From assembly GCF_900114255.1 (NCBI RefSeq), contig NZ_FOSL01000006.1:208514-272513 (forward strand): a DNA stretch of 64,000 nt. The letters are read 5' to 3'. Source of the DNA: Neomesorhizobium albiziae (GTDB lineage Bacteria > Pseudomonadota > Alphaproteobacteria > Rhizobiales > Rhizobiaceae). The position numbers were made by a program, and so were the translations under genes. Within the stretch, counting starts at the first letter, position 1; every line of letters starts with the position of its first letter. The notes below the pieces were generated by a model, which was not told where the DNA came from, searched no databases, and saw nothing but the letters and a program-made list of their open reading frames with translations. Of the stretch, positions 35,245-44,104 are shown one piece after another.

Positions 35245-35262
35245 GAGCCCGACTACCATAGG

Positions 35263-35625
35263 TCAGGAAGAATATCCATAAAAACAAGCAAAATCAGTGG
35301 GATCAATTAACCGACACGCGCCGGTGGGGCGCCCCAGTCGGGACGCCGCCAATTGCGCCGTTGTCAGGCGAGCCGTCCCATCGGCGGCCGACGGCCACGG
35401 AAAGCGGCCCCTCTGGAGGACCTTGTAATAAAGGCAAAAGCCATGGCCATCAAAATAGAGAAGTTTCAAACGATCGCCGCGTCGTCCTCGGAACGCAAAA
35501 ACCGCACCTCCTGTCGGCTTCTGGCGCAACACGTCCTGCGCAAGCGCCGCCAGACCCTCGATCCCTTTTCGCATGTCCGTTATCCCGCAGGCAAGGTACA
35601 CTCGAACGCCAGTTCCGGTCCGATC
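35263..35625 (-). pseudogene. IS66 TnpB, damaged at both ends
   Basis: The central part is clear IS66 TnpB (YLACGITDMRKGIEGLAALA, FAFRGRRGDRLKLLYFDGHG, FCLYYKVLQRGRFPWP). The normal start (ATGATCGGACC near 35625) is out of frame with it. The C-terminus after TTAQLAA has a deletion and runs into unrelated residues. The element cannot move by itself. Confidence 0.75.
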
Positions 35626-35992
35626 ATGCCGACTCCACCGCCCGGATCAGCCGCGTCAGGGTGGCGGCATTCACGCCGCTGTCGAAGCAAAGGCTGCGAC
35701 CGCAGGTCAATCTCAACTCGATCATCCCAGACAGGCCCTGACGGTCCCCACCGCGCTCGGTCTGCACGGCATTCATGTCCACGGGAACAAACACCGCATT
35801 CGCAGACCGCGACAACAGTCCCTTCTTCTTCAGCTCACTGCGCCAGGTGTAAATCTGCTGCCGCGTCACATCGTGCCGATGAGCCACCTCCGTTACCGTA
35901 GCTCCAGAAACCCCAACCGACATGACAATGTCGAGCTTCTGTTCATCAACCCATCGACGCCGCCGTTCCTGCCCAAGAATTTCCACACGCAT
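35624..35992 (-). CDS. IS66 TnpA accessory transposase protein
   Basis: A 122-residue helix-turn-helix protein of IS66 elements (RRRRWVDEQKLDIVMSVGVS, then VTEVAHRHDVTRQQIYTWR). The frame is intact, but it belongs to a broken element (damaged tnpB, truncated tnpC). Confidence 0.85.
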   Translation of the reverse strand: MRVEILGQERRRRWVDEQKLDIVMSVGVSGATVTEVAHRHDVTRQQIYTWRSELKKKGLLSRSANAVFVPVDMNAVQTERGGDRQGLSGMIELRLTCGRSLCFDSGVNAATLTRLIRAVESA

Positions 35993-36243
35993 CGCAAACC
36001 TCGCCTAAGACACGTCGCAAACGACGTCGTTAAACACGTGTCTTTAGGCCATCACGACGATAGCCGGCAGGCGGTGACAATCGGGCGGTTACTGATCAAC
36101 CGTCGTCTCAAGATCCTATCCCGTCCCCGTGCTGCCATCAACGACAAACCAAACCTGCGGCACAGGGCATGGGGCTAAAATAGCCCCCGAATGACCCGGA
36201 CACGCTCTCCATCTTGATAAGGGATAGGAGTAATGTCGTGTCT

Positions 36244-36592
36244 ATGACTGGTAGAATAGCGAAGGTAGAGATCCCGGACGGCCGTGAGCGACGGCGGCGG
36301 TGGACGACGGCGGAGAAGCTGTCGATGGTCGAGGAGACCTACGCGCCGGACGTGACGGTAAGCCTTGTTGCGCGTCGCAACGGCGTCCAGCCCAATCAGC
36401 TCTTCCACTGGCGCAAGCTGGCCGCGCAGGGCGCGCTGGCGGCCACAAGCGCCGAGGGCGAGGTCGTGGCGGCGTCCGAGTATCGAGCGCTTCAGAACCA
36501 GGTGCGCGAGCTGCAGCGGCTGCTTGGCAAGAAGACGATGGAAGCCGAGATTCTCAAGGATGCTCTTGAGGTGGCGGCGGGCTCAAAAACGT
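36244..36592 (+). pseudogene. IS3 orfA, cut by the IS110 insertion
   Basis: The frame encodes the helix-turn-helix and coiled-coil part of an IS2-type OrfA (RRRWTTAEKLSMVEETYAPD, VARRNGVQPNQLFHWRKLAA, and a LQNQVRELQRLLGKKTMEAE coil). The last residues of OrfA (SLSWPKDGSR) are found at 37935-37981, on the other side of the IS110 element. Confidence 0.85.
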
Positions 36593-37931
36593 ATGGCTCG
36601 CCCCGCCTGCAAGCGGTTTTTGATTCTGCCGTTTGATCTGCGCCAACGTATCCGGTCTCAAGGGTGACCCCTTGGCCAAGATGGAGCTTCGCGCGTTCCG
36701 ATCCTCATAAACAGAGCGGCGTTACACGCCATTTTTTTGATCAGGTTTTCGGAACACCGGTCGATCGTCAGGCCATCTCGTAGGTCCACTCACAGACATC
36801 TTGGGCTAGGCCAGCTAAACGCCCCTGCCGAACCGTTCATGCCGCTACCGTGGTCGTCCTCATGTCGAAGGGGCGCCCGCTTCTCAGTACAGCCCAGACG
36901 ATCCTAGCCATCTTCGCGGCCAAAGCGACGACGGCGGTGTTTATATGGGCTCTGGCCATCAGTCCTCGCAGCCATTGCCCAAGCGGCGTGTCGCCTTTCG
37001 ACAGCACCGGAAGGGCGGCTCGGGCGCCATGGATCAGCATTTTGCGAAGGTATCCGTTACCCCGCTTGCTGATGCCCAGCAATCGGGGCTTGCCGCCGGT
37101 GGTCATCTGTCGTGGGACCAGGCCGAGCCAAGCGGCAAGATCGCGTCCGCGCCCGAACGTCTCGGCTGCGCCGATCGCGGCGACGAACGCGGTCGCATTC
37201 AACGGGCCAATTCCTGGAATCGTCGTCAAAAGCCGGGCTGGTTCATCGGATCGAGCCTGCGAGGCGAATTCCTTGTCTAAGTCCGTGATCCGCGCGTCGA
37301 GCGCTCGCCACTGGTCGCGCATGTCTTCCATCAGAAGACGGATTCTTCGGCTGAACGAGACCTCGTCGGTGAGCAGTCTGTCGAGATGAATCTCCAGCTT
37401 TCGGCGCCCTTTCGCCATGACGATACCTCGCTCCAAAAGAACGGCCCGAAGCTGATTGATCAACGCGGTTCGCTCGCCGACAAGACGATCACGGGCTCGA
37501 TGCAGGATTTGCATGTCGAGCTGCTCCTCGCTCTTCAGATCGACGAAGCGCATTGTGCCTCGAGTGGCGGCTTCGGCGATCGCCTCCGAATCCCGATCAT
37601 CGTTCTTCTGAGCCTTCACATAAGGCCGGACATATTCCGGAGACATTAGTCGGACGTCGTGCCCCTGCGTTCGAAGCAACCGTCCCAGATGATGAGCACC
37701 GCAGCAGGCCTCCATCGCCATCACGCAAGGCGGCAGTCCGGCAGCCAACTTGATGACGCTGTCACGGCGCATGCGGCGGCGCAGAACAACGTGGCCGCCG
37801 GCATCGAGACCGGTCACGCTGCAACTGTCTTTCCCAAGATCTATACCCAGAACTGCAATCCCGTTCATCATTTGCTCCTCTGTCTTCCACATCACATCAC
37901 CATGATGCGCTGAACCTGAGGGGCGAGCCAT
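36593..37931 (-). mobile_element. IS110-family element nested in the IS3 element
   Basis: The outer 12 bases ATGGCTCGCCCC (36593-36604) recur as the complement at 37920-37931, and the IS3 reading frame resumes on both sides, which fixes the insertion boundaries. The element is about 1.34 kb and carries one transposase gene on the minus strand. Confidence 0.8.
36837..37871 (-). CDS. IS110-family transposase
   Basis: A 344-residue DEDD-type transposase. The N-terminal RuvC-like part starts GIAVLGIDLGKDSCSVTGLD and includes CVMAMEACCGAHHLGR and KAQKNDDRDSEAIAEAA. The C-terminal part holds LLTTIPGIGPLNATAFVAAI and the serine region of the family. The frame is complete, with GAGGAGCA before the ATG. 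The gene looks functional. Confidence 0.9.
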   Translation of the reverse strand: MMNGIAVLGIDLGKDSCSVTGLDAGGHVVLRRRMRRDSVIKLAAGLPPCVMAMEACCGAHHLGRLLRTQGHDVRLMSPEYVRPYVKAQKNDDRDSEAIAEAATRGTMRFVDLKSEEQLDMQILHRARDRLVGERTALINQLRAVLLERGIVMAKGRRKLEIHLDRLLTDEVSFSRRIRLLMEDMRDQWRALDARITDLDKEFASQARSDEPARLLTTIPGIGPLNATAFVAAIGAAETFGRGRDLAAWLGLVPRQMTTGGKPRLLGISKRGNGYLRKMLIHGARAALPVLSKGDTPLGQWLRGLMARAHINTAVVALAAKMARIVWAVLRSGRPFDMRTTTVAA

Positions 37932-37959
37932 TCCATAAACAGATGTTGCGGTCGCTGTC

Positions 37960-38810
37960 GTGGCCGAAGGACGGTTCCCGATGAAGGCGGTGTGCGAGAC
38001 GATTGGCGTTGCCCGCTCCAACGTCACCGAGCGTTCGAAGGGCCGGGATCGGGGGCGGATTGGCCGTCCTCCCGAGCCCGATGGCGATCTGGTCGCCGGG
38101 ATCGAGGAGATCATCAAGGATTTGCCGACCTACGGCTACCGCCGCGTTCATGCCGTGCTGCGCAGAACGGCTCGCACAGCGGGAACGCCCGCGCCCAACC
38201 ACAAGCGGGTCTACCGGATCATGAAGTTGCACGGCCTGCTTCTCAATCGGCATGCCGGAGGGTTTGAAGAACGCCGCCATGACGGGCGGGTCGCCGTCGA
38301 CCGATCGAACCTGCGCTGGTGTTCCGACGGCTTTGAGATCGGCTGCGCAACGGCGAGAAGGTTCGCGTCGCCTTCGCGCTCGACTGCTGCGACCGTGAGG
38401 CCATCGCTCATGTCGCCACCACCGATGACATCAAGGGCGAAGACGTGCGCGATCTCATCATCACCGCCGTCGAAAACCGCTTCGGCCAGGTCAACCGGCT
38501 GCCCGAAACGATCGAGTGGCTGAGCGACAACGGCTCCGGCTACATCGCCCACGAGACCAGGGCGATGGCACGTGACATCGGCCTGGAGCCCAGAACGACG
38601 CCGGTCCGGAGCCCTCAATCGAACGGAATGGCGGAAGCCTTCGTGAAGACGATCAAGCGCGACTACATCCGCGTATCACCGCTGCCGGATGCCAGAACCG
38701 TAATGGAGCGCCTGCCTTTGTGGATCGAACACTATAACAGCCTTCATCCGCACAAGGCGCTCGGCTATCGTTCACCCTGCGAGTTCATCGCGGATCAAAC
38801 CCAACCCTGA
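37960..38810 (+). pseudogene. IS3 orfB transposase with a frameshift
   Basis: The first part (PMKAVCETIGVARSNV to [10 protein letters not shown]) and the second part ([20 protein letters not shown] to [11 protein letters not shown]) are in different frames; one base is missing near 38347. The second part keeps the catalytic DDE features ([13 protein letters not shown] and the final Glu region). The gene is inactive unless recoded. Confidence 0.85.
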
Positions 38811-38884
38811 TCGTGTCCGATCATTCGGGGGCAACAACAGGGGCGAACAAGTTCATCCTTCACTCTTGACCACGGTCATAAGAG

Positions 38885-40006
38885 CTAATTGATTACAGAT
38901 TGAGATTTGAGCAGACCTGAGCGTGGCGGCGCTCCGACAACGACCCGCGACACATATCCAAGGTCGCGCACAATCCTGCGAATTGTTATCGCTATGACAA
39001 CAATCGCCACTCCAAGCACACCTGCGACCGCGATTCTGGTCGTGAGATCCCAGAGTTCTCCGAACTTTATCAAATCCATGAGGCGAAAGACGGCACCCTG
39101 GACCAGGTAAAGCAGCAGCGTGCTCTGACCAAGCTCCACCGCGACGAAGCGAGCTGCTCGAACTGAGCAGCCGACTCTCCAGCATTGGAACATAAACTGC
39201 ATCGCCACTGCAGAAGCCGCTCCAGAGCCAGCGAACATCAGCAACACTTGTTTAGCCGACTGTGCATCGTGAATTAAAACAAGATTGTTGTAGGCGTAAG
39301 TCTCCTTGCCCCAAGCAAGGAAGCACAGGCAAGTTACCATCGAGAGTAAGACCATCAAAAGAGATTTGTGGCGCAGGATGACGCTCGTCTGCCATGCGAT
39401 CGACTGGGCAAACAAGAACCCCAAACAGAAGAACGGGTAAGTGTATCTTACCAGCGGCGCTATCGACAATGTGATGGGCACGAATGCGACCACAATTGCA
39501 GACGCGCCTATGATACACATCGATAAGCGATTGGAAGTCGTAAAAAGCTTAATGAGAAGGAAAGAAGCAAATGCTGCCCATATGAACCAGTATGTTCCAA
39601 TGAATTCCATTGAAAAGTCCAAAAGTTCGCCAGTTAAACTGCTCAATGGAGCAATTACAAAGAACTTAGCTGCCCAGATTAACGCGCACCAAAAAATCAT
39701 TGGTAGTAGTAACTGCCCCGCACGATCATTGACGCCGCGAGTGAACGATTTTCGCACAATTGCTCCCGAAGAAAGATATCCGCTTATCGCCATAAAGAGA
39801 GGCATGTGAAACATGTAGATCGACTTAAAATACGGCGACAACCAAAAGCCATCAGTGTCTCGATAGATGACAGATTGTAATAGATGTCCCATTATCACCA
39901 AGATAATGAGTACGCCTTTGACGAAATCAAAGCTTAGGTCTCGCTCGTTTGCCCCTGCTGAGCGCGAGCCGCGCTCCGTCGCTCCAACTGTTGTGTGATC
40001 AAGCAT
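38885..40006 (-). CDS. nolL: Acyltransferase-3 family Nod-factor O-acetyltransferase, NolL-like
   Basis: A 373-residue integral membrane protein with about ten hydrophobic segments, of the acyltransferase-3 family that includes NolL, NodX and OafA. It has LSFDFVKGVLIILVIMGHLL (with the family His) near residue 24 and FHMPLFMAISGYLSSG near residue 60, where R or H residues are typical. NolL acetylates the fucose that NodZ places on the reducing end, and nodZ lies just upstream in the same direction, which favours NolL over NodX. The start at 40006 has GGGGG upstream and gives the family length. Confidence 0.75.
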   Translation of the reverse strand: MLDHTTVGATERGSRSAGANERDLSFDFVKGVLIILVIMGHLLQSVIYRDTDGFWLSPYFKSIYMFHMPLFMAISGYLSSGAIVRKSFTRGVNDRAGQLLLPMIFWCALIWAAKFFVIAPLSSLTGELLDFSMEFIGTYWFIWAAFASFLLIKLFTTSNRLSMCIIGASAIVVAFVPITLSIAPLVRYTYPFFCLGFLFAQSIAWQTSVILRHKSLLMVLLSMVTCLCFLAWGKETYAYNNLVLIHDAQSAKQVLLMFAGSGAASAVAMQFMFQCWRVGCSVRAARFVAVELGQSTLLLYLVQGAVFRLMDLIKFGELWDLTTRIAVAGVLGVAIVVIAITIRRIVRDLGYVSRVVVGAPPRSGLLKSQSVIN

Positions 40007-40577
40007 CAGACCCCCAGGTATCTGTTGTGTCCATGATCGCGGCGGTGATATCGAGGGGCCGACTGGCTGCAACCGAGCGGACGAAATCCCCGTGCCTGGT
40101 CGCAAACTTCGAGCGCAGCCGCGGTCGCGACCGTGTGTGGCAACATCGTCTCGCATCGCGCCTGGTTCAGTGAAAAGATGCCGCGCGCCTGCGGCTCCTC
40201 ATCCCAGATCCCGTTCGATGCACTGAGCTCGGCGAAGGCTCTATTCATTTGATTTCTCCAACTCCTAACCCGGCTCAAGCCCGCGATTCAGGTCGCTTCA
40301 AGCTGAAGTTTGAGTGCTTCACGGGGCCCAATGCCCCTGCCTCACCCTTGCAGAACGTCCTGCGGATCTGTAAGGGCAGCCAGTCTTCGGGCCAATCAAG
40401 CATGCTGCGACTGCGCACGGTCAAGGTGCAATCCTCACACCCCAATCCAGCCGCTATGGATTCTCCAATAGAGGATGGGGGACCTGCAGCGGGACAGAAG
40501 CAGAACTGGGCGTTTTCTAGAGGCTCGTGTTCCTAAGCAATACATCACCCTCCACTCCGCGGGGATAGTAGGGACTT
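40007..40577 (-). other. Possible gene remains between nodZ and nolL
   Basis: Minus-strand frames show coding-like pieces: FCFCPAAGPPSSIGESIAAG then EDCTLTVRSRSMLDWPEDWL (about 40290-40520), AELSASNGIWDEEPQARGIF (about 40140-40240), and, in another frame, FATRHGDFVRSVAASRPLDI ending in a stop that overlaps the nolL start (ATGCTTGA). The frame changes suggest a decayed gene that was once coupled to nolL. I do not recognise it. Confidence 0.4.
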
Positions 40578-41567
40578 TTATGAAATCGAGAGATGTTCGG
40601 ACGAGTTGTCAATCAAGATCAAACAACCCGGATCGTTCAAATGGAACTCAACAACGCGCGGCACGAAGAGGCGGGCATAGCGCGAGAAGGCGCTAGTGGG
40701 CGGGAAGCGAATCACGGTATCGCATCGCCCAAGGAGATACATCTCAACGAGAGCAGAAAAGCCGCCTTCAACCCCCAGTGCTGCACTATGTAATGGCCCA
40801 GCCCGATCCGCCAGAAGGCGTTTTGGGATAGTGAAAAGATCGGGAAACACGCCCGACAAGTCATGAAGCACCTGCGCGCTGTCCGTACACAAGAACACCC
40901 TCACAGGTCTTGGATGCGGTAGAGCTGTGGCCTTATGAATAGCAGTGCATACCTGCCGCAAGGCGAGCTCCGAATCAGCCCAGTAGGGCGTGTGCCCCAT
41001 AATATCTTCGCCGTTGCCGTGCCGGACATGAACCCCGATTATGCTGTGCCCCTTAAAGTGTTCCTGGTAGATGGCTTCAATCCGCGCCTCAATTTCAGGC
41101 CTCGGTTTGATGTTCTGAAAAACCTGTCGTTCGGCATCCTCCCCGCAACGCCACATCAAGCAAGCATCACACACTACGGTGTTGGCTTGAGTATCATCTT
41201 GACCCTCGAAAAGCTCTCTCAGCTCGTCGCGTTCCCGGAAAATCTGTTCATCTGGGCGGTAAACGCAGTCGATCGATGGCTTATTCCACCACGGCGGGAA
41301 GAAAGGCCCAGGAAATGAGAGCTGGTTGATCTGATCGTCGCAAATGACCTGTACGCCAGCGATGTCCTGAATTGGCTCGAAGAACACCGGAAAGGCGTTC
41401 GTGAGGGGTTCATCGAGATAACAGGAGCCACGCCAATCTATCGCTAGCGTCCGCCCGGTCCGCTGCGCGTAGGACCAAGCTGCCGCCAGAGACCACAGGC
41501 AATCACCGAAACCAGTACGCCGTCGAGATACAACGAATCGATCCTTCACTGAGCCACTAACAAGCAT
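40578..41567 (-). CDS. nodZ: NodZ, Nod-factor alpha-1,6-fucosyltransferase
   Basis: A 329-residue glycosyltransferase (family GT23). It transfers fucose from GDP-fucose to the reducing-end GlcNAc of the Nod factor. Conserved segments are VVSRRRTGFGDCLWSLAAAW at the N-terminus, AIDWRGSCYLDEPLTNAFPV, IGVHVRHGNGED (the nucleotide-binding HxRxGNG loop) and FLCTDSAQVL. No GDP-fucose synthesis gene (noeL, nolK) is in the window. It lies downstream of nodJ in the same direction, possibly in the same transcript. Confidence 0.93.
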   Translation of the reverse strand: MLVSGSVKDRFVVSRRRTGFGDCLWSLAAAWSYAQRTGRTLAIDWRGSCYLDEPLTNAFPVFFEPIQDIAGVQVICDDQINQLSFPGPFFPPWWNKPSIDCVYRPDEQIFRERDELRELFEGQDDTQANTVVCDACLMWRCGEDAERQVFQNIKPRPEIEARIEAIYQEHFKGHSIIGVHVRHGNGEDIMGHTPYWADSELALRQVCTAIHKATALPHPRPVRVFLCTDSAQVLHDLSGVFPDLFTIPKRLLADRAGPLHSAALGVEGGFSALVEMYLLGRCDTVIRFPPTSAFSRYARLFVPRVVEFHLNDPGCLILIDNSSEHLSIS

Positions 41568-41908
41568 TTGCGTTCCGGAATACCAAAGGGATTAGGGGGT
41601 TACGGACAATGTATGGCCTCGCCCGATCCAATCATGAGCGATCGCGATTCTAGCCAATTGCAGCGGTAGAACCTTCGCAACACCGCACTGGGGAGAGAGC
41701 CATTTTTGTGAGAGCCTGTTATGCTTCGTCCAGCGGTTGATCGCGGTCTTGATGGACGCGAGCAGCATATGAGGGATGCAACCAAACGCGATGGTAGAGT
41801 CGAGGTGTGGCGCGGTGGCGGTAGGTTGAACATATCTGTTTGCCGCCTCTTTCGTCTGGCGGTGCCTCACTGGTTCAACCCTGGCTCCGTTTCCACACCC
41901 CGCTCGTC

Positions 41909-41941
41909 GAACCGGACATGCAGATCTCCCGCATCCGGCTC
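41909..41941 (-). ncRNA. Group II intron domain V relic
   Basis: Read on the minus strand, the 33 bases from GAGCCGGATG to TGTCCGGTTC fold as a group II intron domain V: an outer stem GAGCCGGA/TCCGGTTC, a two-base bulge, and an inner stem capped by a GAGA loop. A following CGACGAGCGGGGTGTGG tail is also usual after such introns. No reverse transcriptase or other domain was found in the 493 bases between nodJ and nodZ, so this is a 3' remnant. Confidence 0.65.
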
Positions 41942-42060
41942 TCGGACAAGAACTCACGCCTTCACCCACGGCGCTGCTCCCACAATCGGCGCAGTTCCTT
42001 TCCTGCACCTAAGTTCCCGGTACTGCATCGCGTATCTCGTTCGCTTTTGCGGAACTAGTG

Positions 42061-42852
42061 TCAACGCATTAGGCGCCGGCGAAATAGCCCCATTGAGAGG
42101 AAGAACGGCAACACCGCGTACATGCAAAGCGCACCGATATGCAGGGTGATGCCGCCGGCCGGGCGATCAAGCATCGCCGGACGAATGAGGTCGATCGAAT
42201 GTGCCAGCGGCAAGAAACGCGCTACCTGCTGAAAGGGGCCGGGCAATTGGGTGACTGGGAAGACCGCGCCGGACAGGAACAGCATGGGTGTGAGGATGAG
42301 CGTCTGGTAGAATATGAAATAGTCGTAACTGGGCGCAAGCGCCGTGACGATCATCGCCAGGCTCGCAAAGGCGAACCCAGTGAGAGCGATGACTGGCAGC
42401 GCATAGAGGACGGACGGCCATGCCGCATAGCCCAGCATGGCGGCAACAATCGTAATTGCCGTACCGGCCAGAAAGGCCCTGCTGGCTGCCCACGCCAACT
42501 CACCGAGGACGATGTCGCCGAGGGTAAGTTGTGTGTACAGGATTGCTTCCCAGGTGCGGTGATCTCGCATGCGAGCGAAAGCCGCATAAATTGTTTCGAA
42601 GGTCGACGCGGTCATCGCGCTTGCGGCGACCATTCCGGCTGCCAAAAATGCAATGTACGAGGTACCTTCAACGCGACCTACCATTATTCCGAGGCCAGTG
42701 CCGAGTCCGAAAAAGTAGATCATAGGATCGGCGAGGTTGCCGAGAATTGACGCAAGGGCAACCTTCTTCCATGCCAGATAGTTGCGGCGCCACACCGCAA
42801 CCCAGTTCCACGCGTTGGCGGGTAGAGCCGCCGCAAAACCTTCACCCATCAT
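42061..42852 (-). CDS. nodJ: NodJ, Nod-factor export permease
   Basis: A 263-residue ABC-2 type permease with six membrane segments ([20 protein letters not shown] at the start, [20 protein letters not shown], and [20 protein letters not shown] near the end). With NodI it exports lipochitin oligosaccharides. It begins at the base next to the nodI stop. Confidence 0.95.
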   Translation of the reverse strand: MMGEGFAAALPANAWNWVAVWRRNYLAWKKVALASILGNLADPMIYFFGLGTGLGIMVGRVEGTSYIAFLAAGMVAASAMTASTFETIYAAFARMRDHRTWEAILYTQLTLGDIVLGELAWAASRAFLAGTAITIVAAMLGYAAWPSVLYALPVIALTGFAFASLAMIVTALAPSYDYFIFYQTLILTPMLFLSGAVFPVTQLPGPFQQVARFLPLAHSIDLIRPAMLDRPAGGITLHIGALCMYAVLPFFLSMGLFRRRLMR

Positions 42853-43767
42853 TCACCTCTCTATCTCGCGCCCGGTCAGCCGCAAGAAGACGTCCTCCAG
42901 ATTAGGTGGACGCTGCAGAAGCCGCAGACCCGCGCGCTCGCGCAGCTGCACGTGCACCTGCTCGGGATCGGGAGCATAGCAAAAGAGCGTCTCGCCGCTC
43001 ACCTCGATGTGCTGAACGTATGGCCTGATTAGCGAACTCAGCTCGTGTGGGTTGCCGCCGAAGATCTCGATCACGTGGCACCCGATATGCTCCTCAATGA
43101 GGGCGTGAGGGCTGCCTTCGGCGATGTTGCGTCCATGCTCGAGTACGCACAGCCGATCGCACAGCCGCTCAGCCTCTTCCATAAAGTGGGTCGTCAAAAT
43201 GATCGTCTTGCCGCGCGCCAGCAGGAAACGCAGGCGCTCCCAGATCAGGTGGCGCGCGTGCGGGTCCAGGCCGGTGGTCGGCTCGTCCATTACGAGTAGC
43301 TGCGGGTCGTTGATCAGCGCACGTGCCAGCGTCAGGCGCCGCTTCATGCCGCCGGATAATTCGGCGACACGTGCATCCGCCTTGCTCTCAAGGCGGGCGA
43401 ACTCGAGGAGCGATGGGATGACCGCTTCAAGCTCGCGAGCGCTCATGCCAAAATAGCGTCCGAAGACCAGCAGATTCTCGCGCGCCGTGAACTCGAGATC
43501 AAGGTTGTCGAATTGCGGGACCACGCCGACGCGCATGCGGGCCAAGCGAGCGCGTGACGGCACTGGTTCACCAAGAACCGTGATCTTACCCGCGTCAGGC
43601 GATATCATGCCAAGGACCATACGTGCGATCGTGCTTTTGCCCGCACCATTCGGTCCCAGAAGACCGAAGCACTCTCCCGGTGCAACGGTGAACGACAGCC
43701 CGTCGACAACGATTTTGTCGCCGTACGACTTTTTTACCCCGGTAAGTTCGATTGCGACTGTAGACAT
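42853..43767 (-). CDS. nodI: NodI, Nod-factor export ATPase
   Basis: A 304-residue ABC ATPase. Walker A is [12 protein letters not shown], the signature is [15 protein letters not shown] and Walker B is [13 protein letters not shown]. The C-terminal extension is that of NodI. I chose the ATG at 43767 ([16 protein letters not shown]). It pairs with NodJ directly downstream. Confidence 0.95.
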   Translation of the reverse strand: MSTVAIELTGVKKSYGDKIVVDGLSFTVAPGECFGLLGPNGAGKSTIARMVLGMISPDAGKITVLGEPVPSRARLARMRVGVVPQFDNLDLEFTARENLLVFGRYFGMSARELEAVIPSLLEFARLESKADARVAELSGGMKRRLTLARALINDPQLLVMDEPTTGLDPHARHLIWERLRFLLARGKTIILTTHFMEEAERLCDRLCVLEHGRNIAEGSPHALIEEHIGCHVIEIFGGNPHELSSLIRPYVQHIEVSGETLFCYAPDPEQVHVQLRERAGLRLLQRPPNLEDVFLRLTGREIER

Positions 43768-44104
43768 GCGTTTTATGTCAGCCTTCAAAAAGCTATTCGG
43801 CCGACCCTATCTCCGTTGCGGGCGTTTCGTCGAAAGCACCCCGTCGCCATATGTGTTCACGGCGTCCCCACTGGCAGGCCGCAGCGGCATCTGGAAAAAA
43901 CTCATGTCCCTGGTGATTGGCAATGACCGTCTCACTTCCCGATCCAACAGTTGATTCTCTTTGTACTGCCTCAAAATCTCGCACCTAATCGAGCCAGGCG
44001 TCACTTCGGCTTTCGCGACGCTAGTTATCGGGCGCGTGTCCCGTCGTCAGTGTGATCGGCCTGTTGAAACAGCGCAGGTCGCCGGAATGCCACGAAACCG
44101 GCTA
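43768..44104. other. Spacer between nodC and nodI
   Basis: The 337 bases hold a short minus-strand frame (43807-44004) with RDMSFFQMPLRPASGDAVNT, which has no match I know and no clear ribosome site. It could be the trace of a lost nod gene between nodC and nodI. Confidence 0.3.

Larger units (their letters stand above)
36181..38834 (+). mobile_element. IS3-family (IS2-like) element interrupted by an IS110 element
   Basis: Terminal inverted repeats are visible: left TAGCCCCCGAATGACCCGGA at 36181, right the complement of TTGCCCCCGAATGATCGGAC ending at 38834. Inside are orfA (split) and orfB (frameshifted). Removing the nested IS110 leaves about 1.3 kb, the usual size. The nested insertion and the frameshift make it inactive. 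Confidence 0.85.

Noticed and set aside
36632..36645. TTGAT-CTGC-GCCAA, similar to an FNR/FixK box.
   Set aside because: It lies inside the IS110 element with no downstream gene in the right orientation, and the right arm is off consensus.
41568..42060. A separate nod box for nodZ was looked for.
   Set aside because: No match to the ATC-N-AAACAATCRATTTTAC core was found, so nodZ is more likely read through from nodABCIJ or from an unseen promoter.
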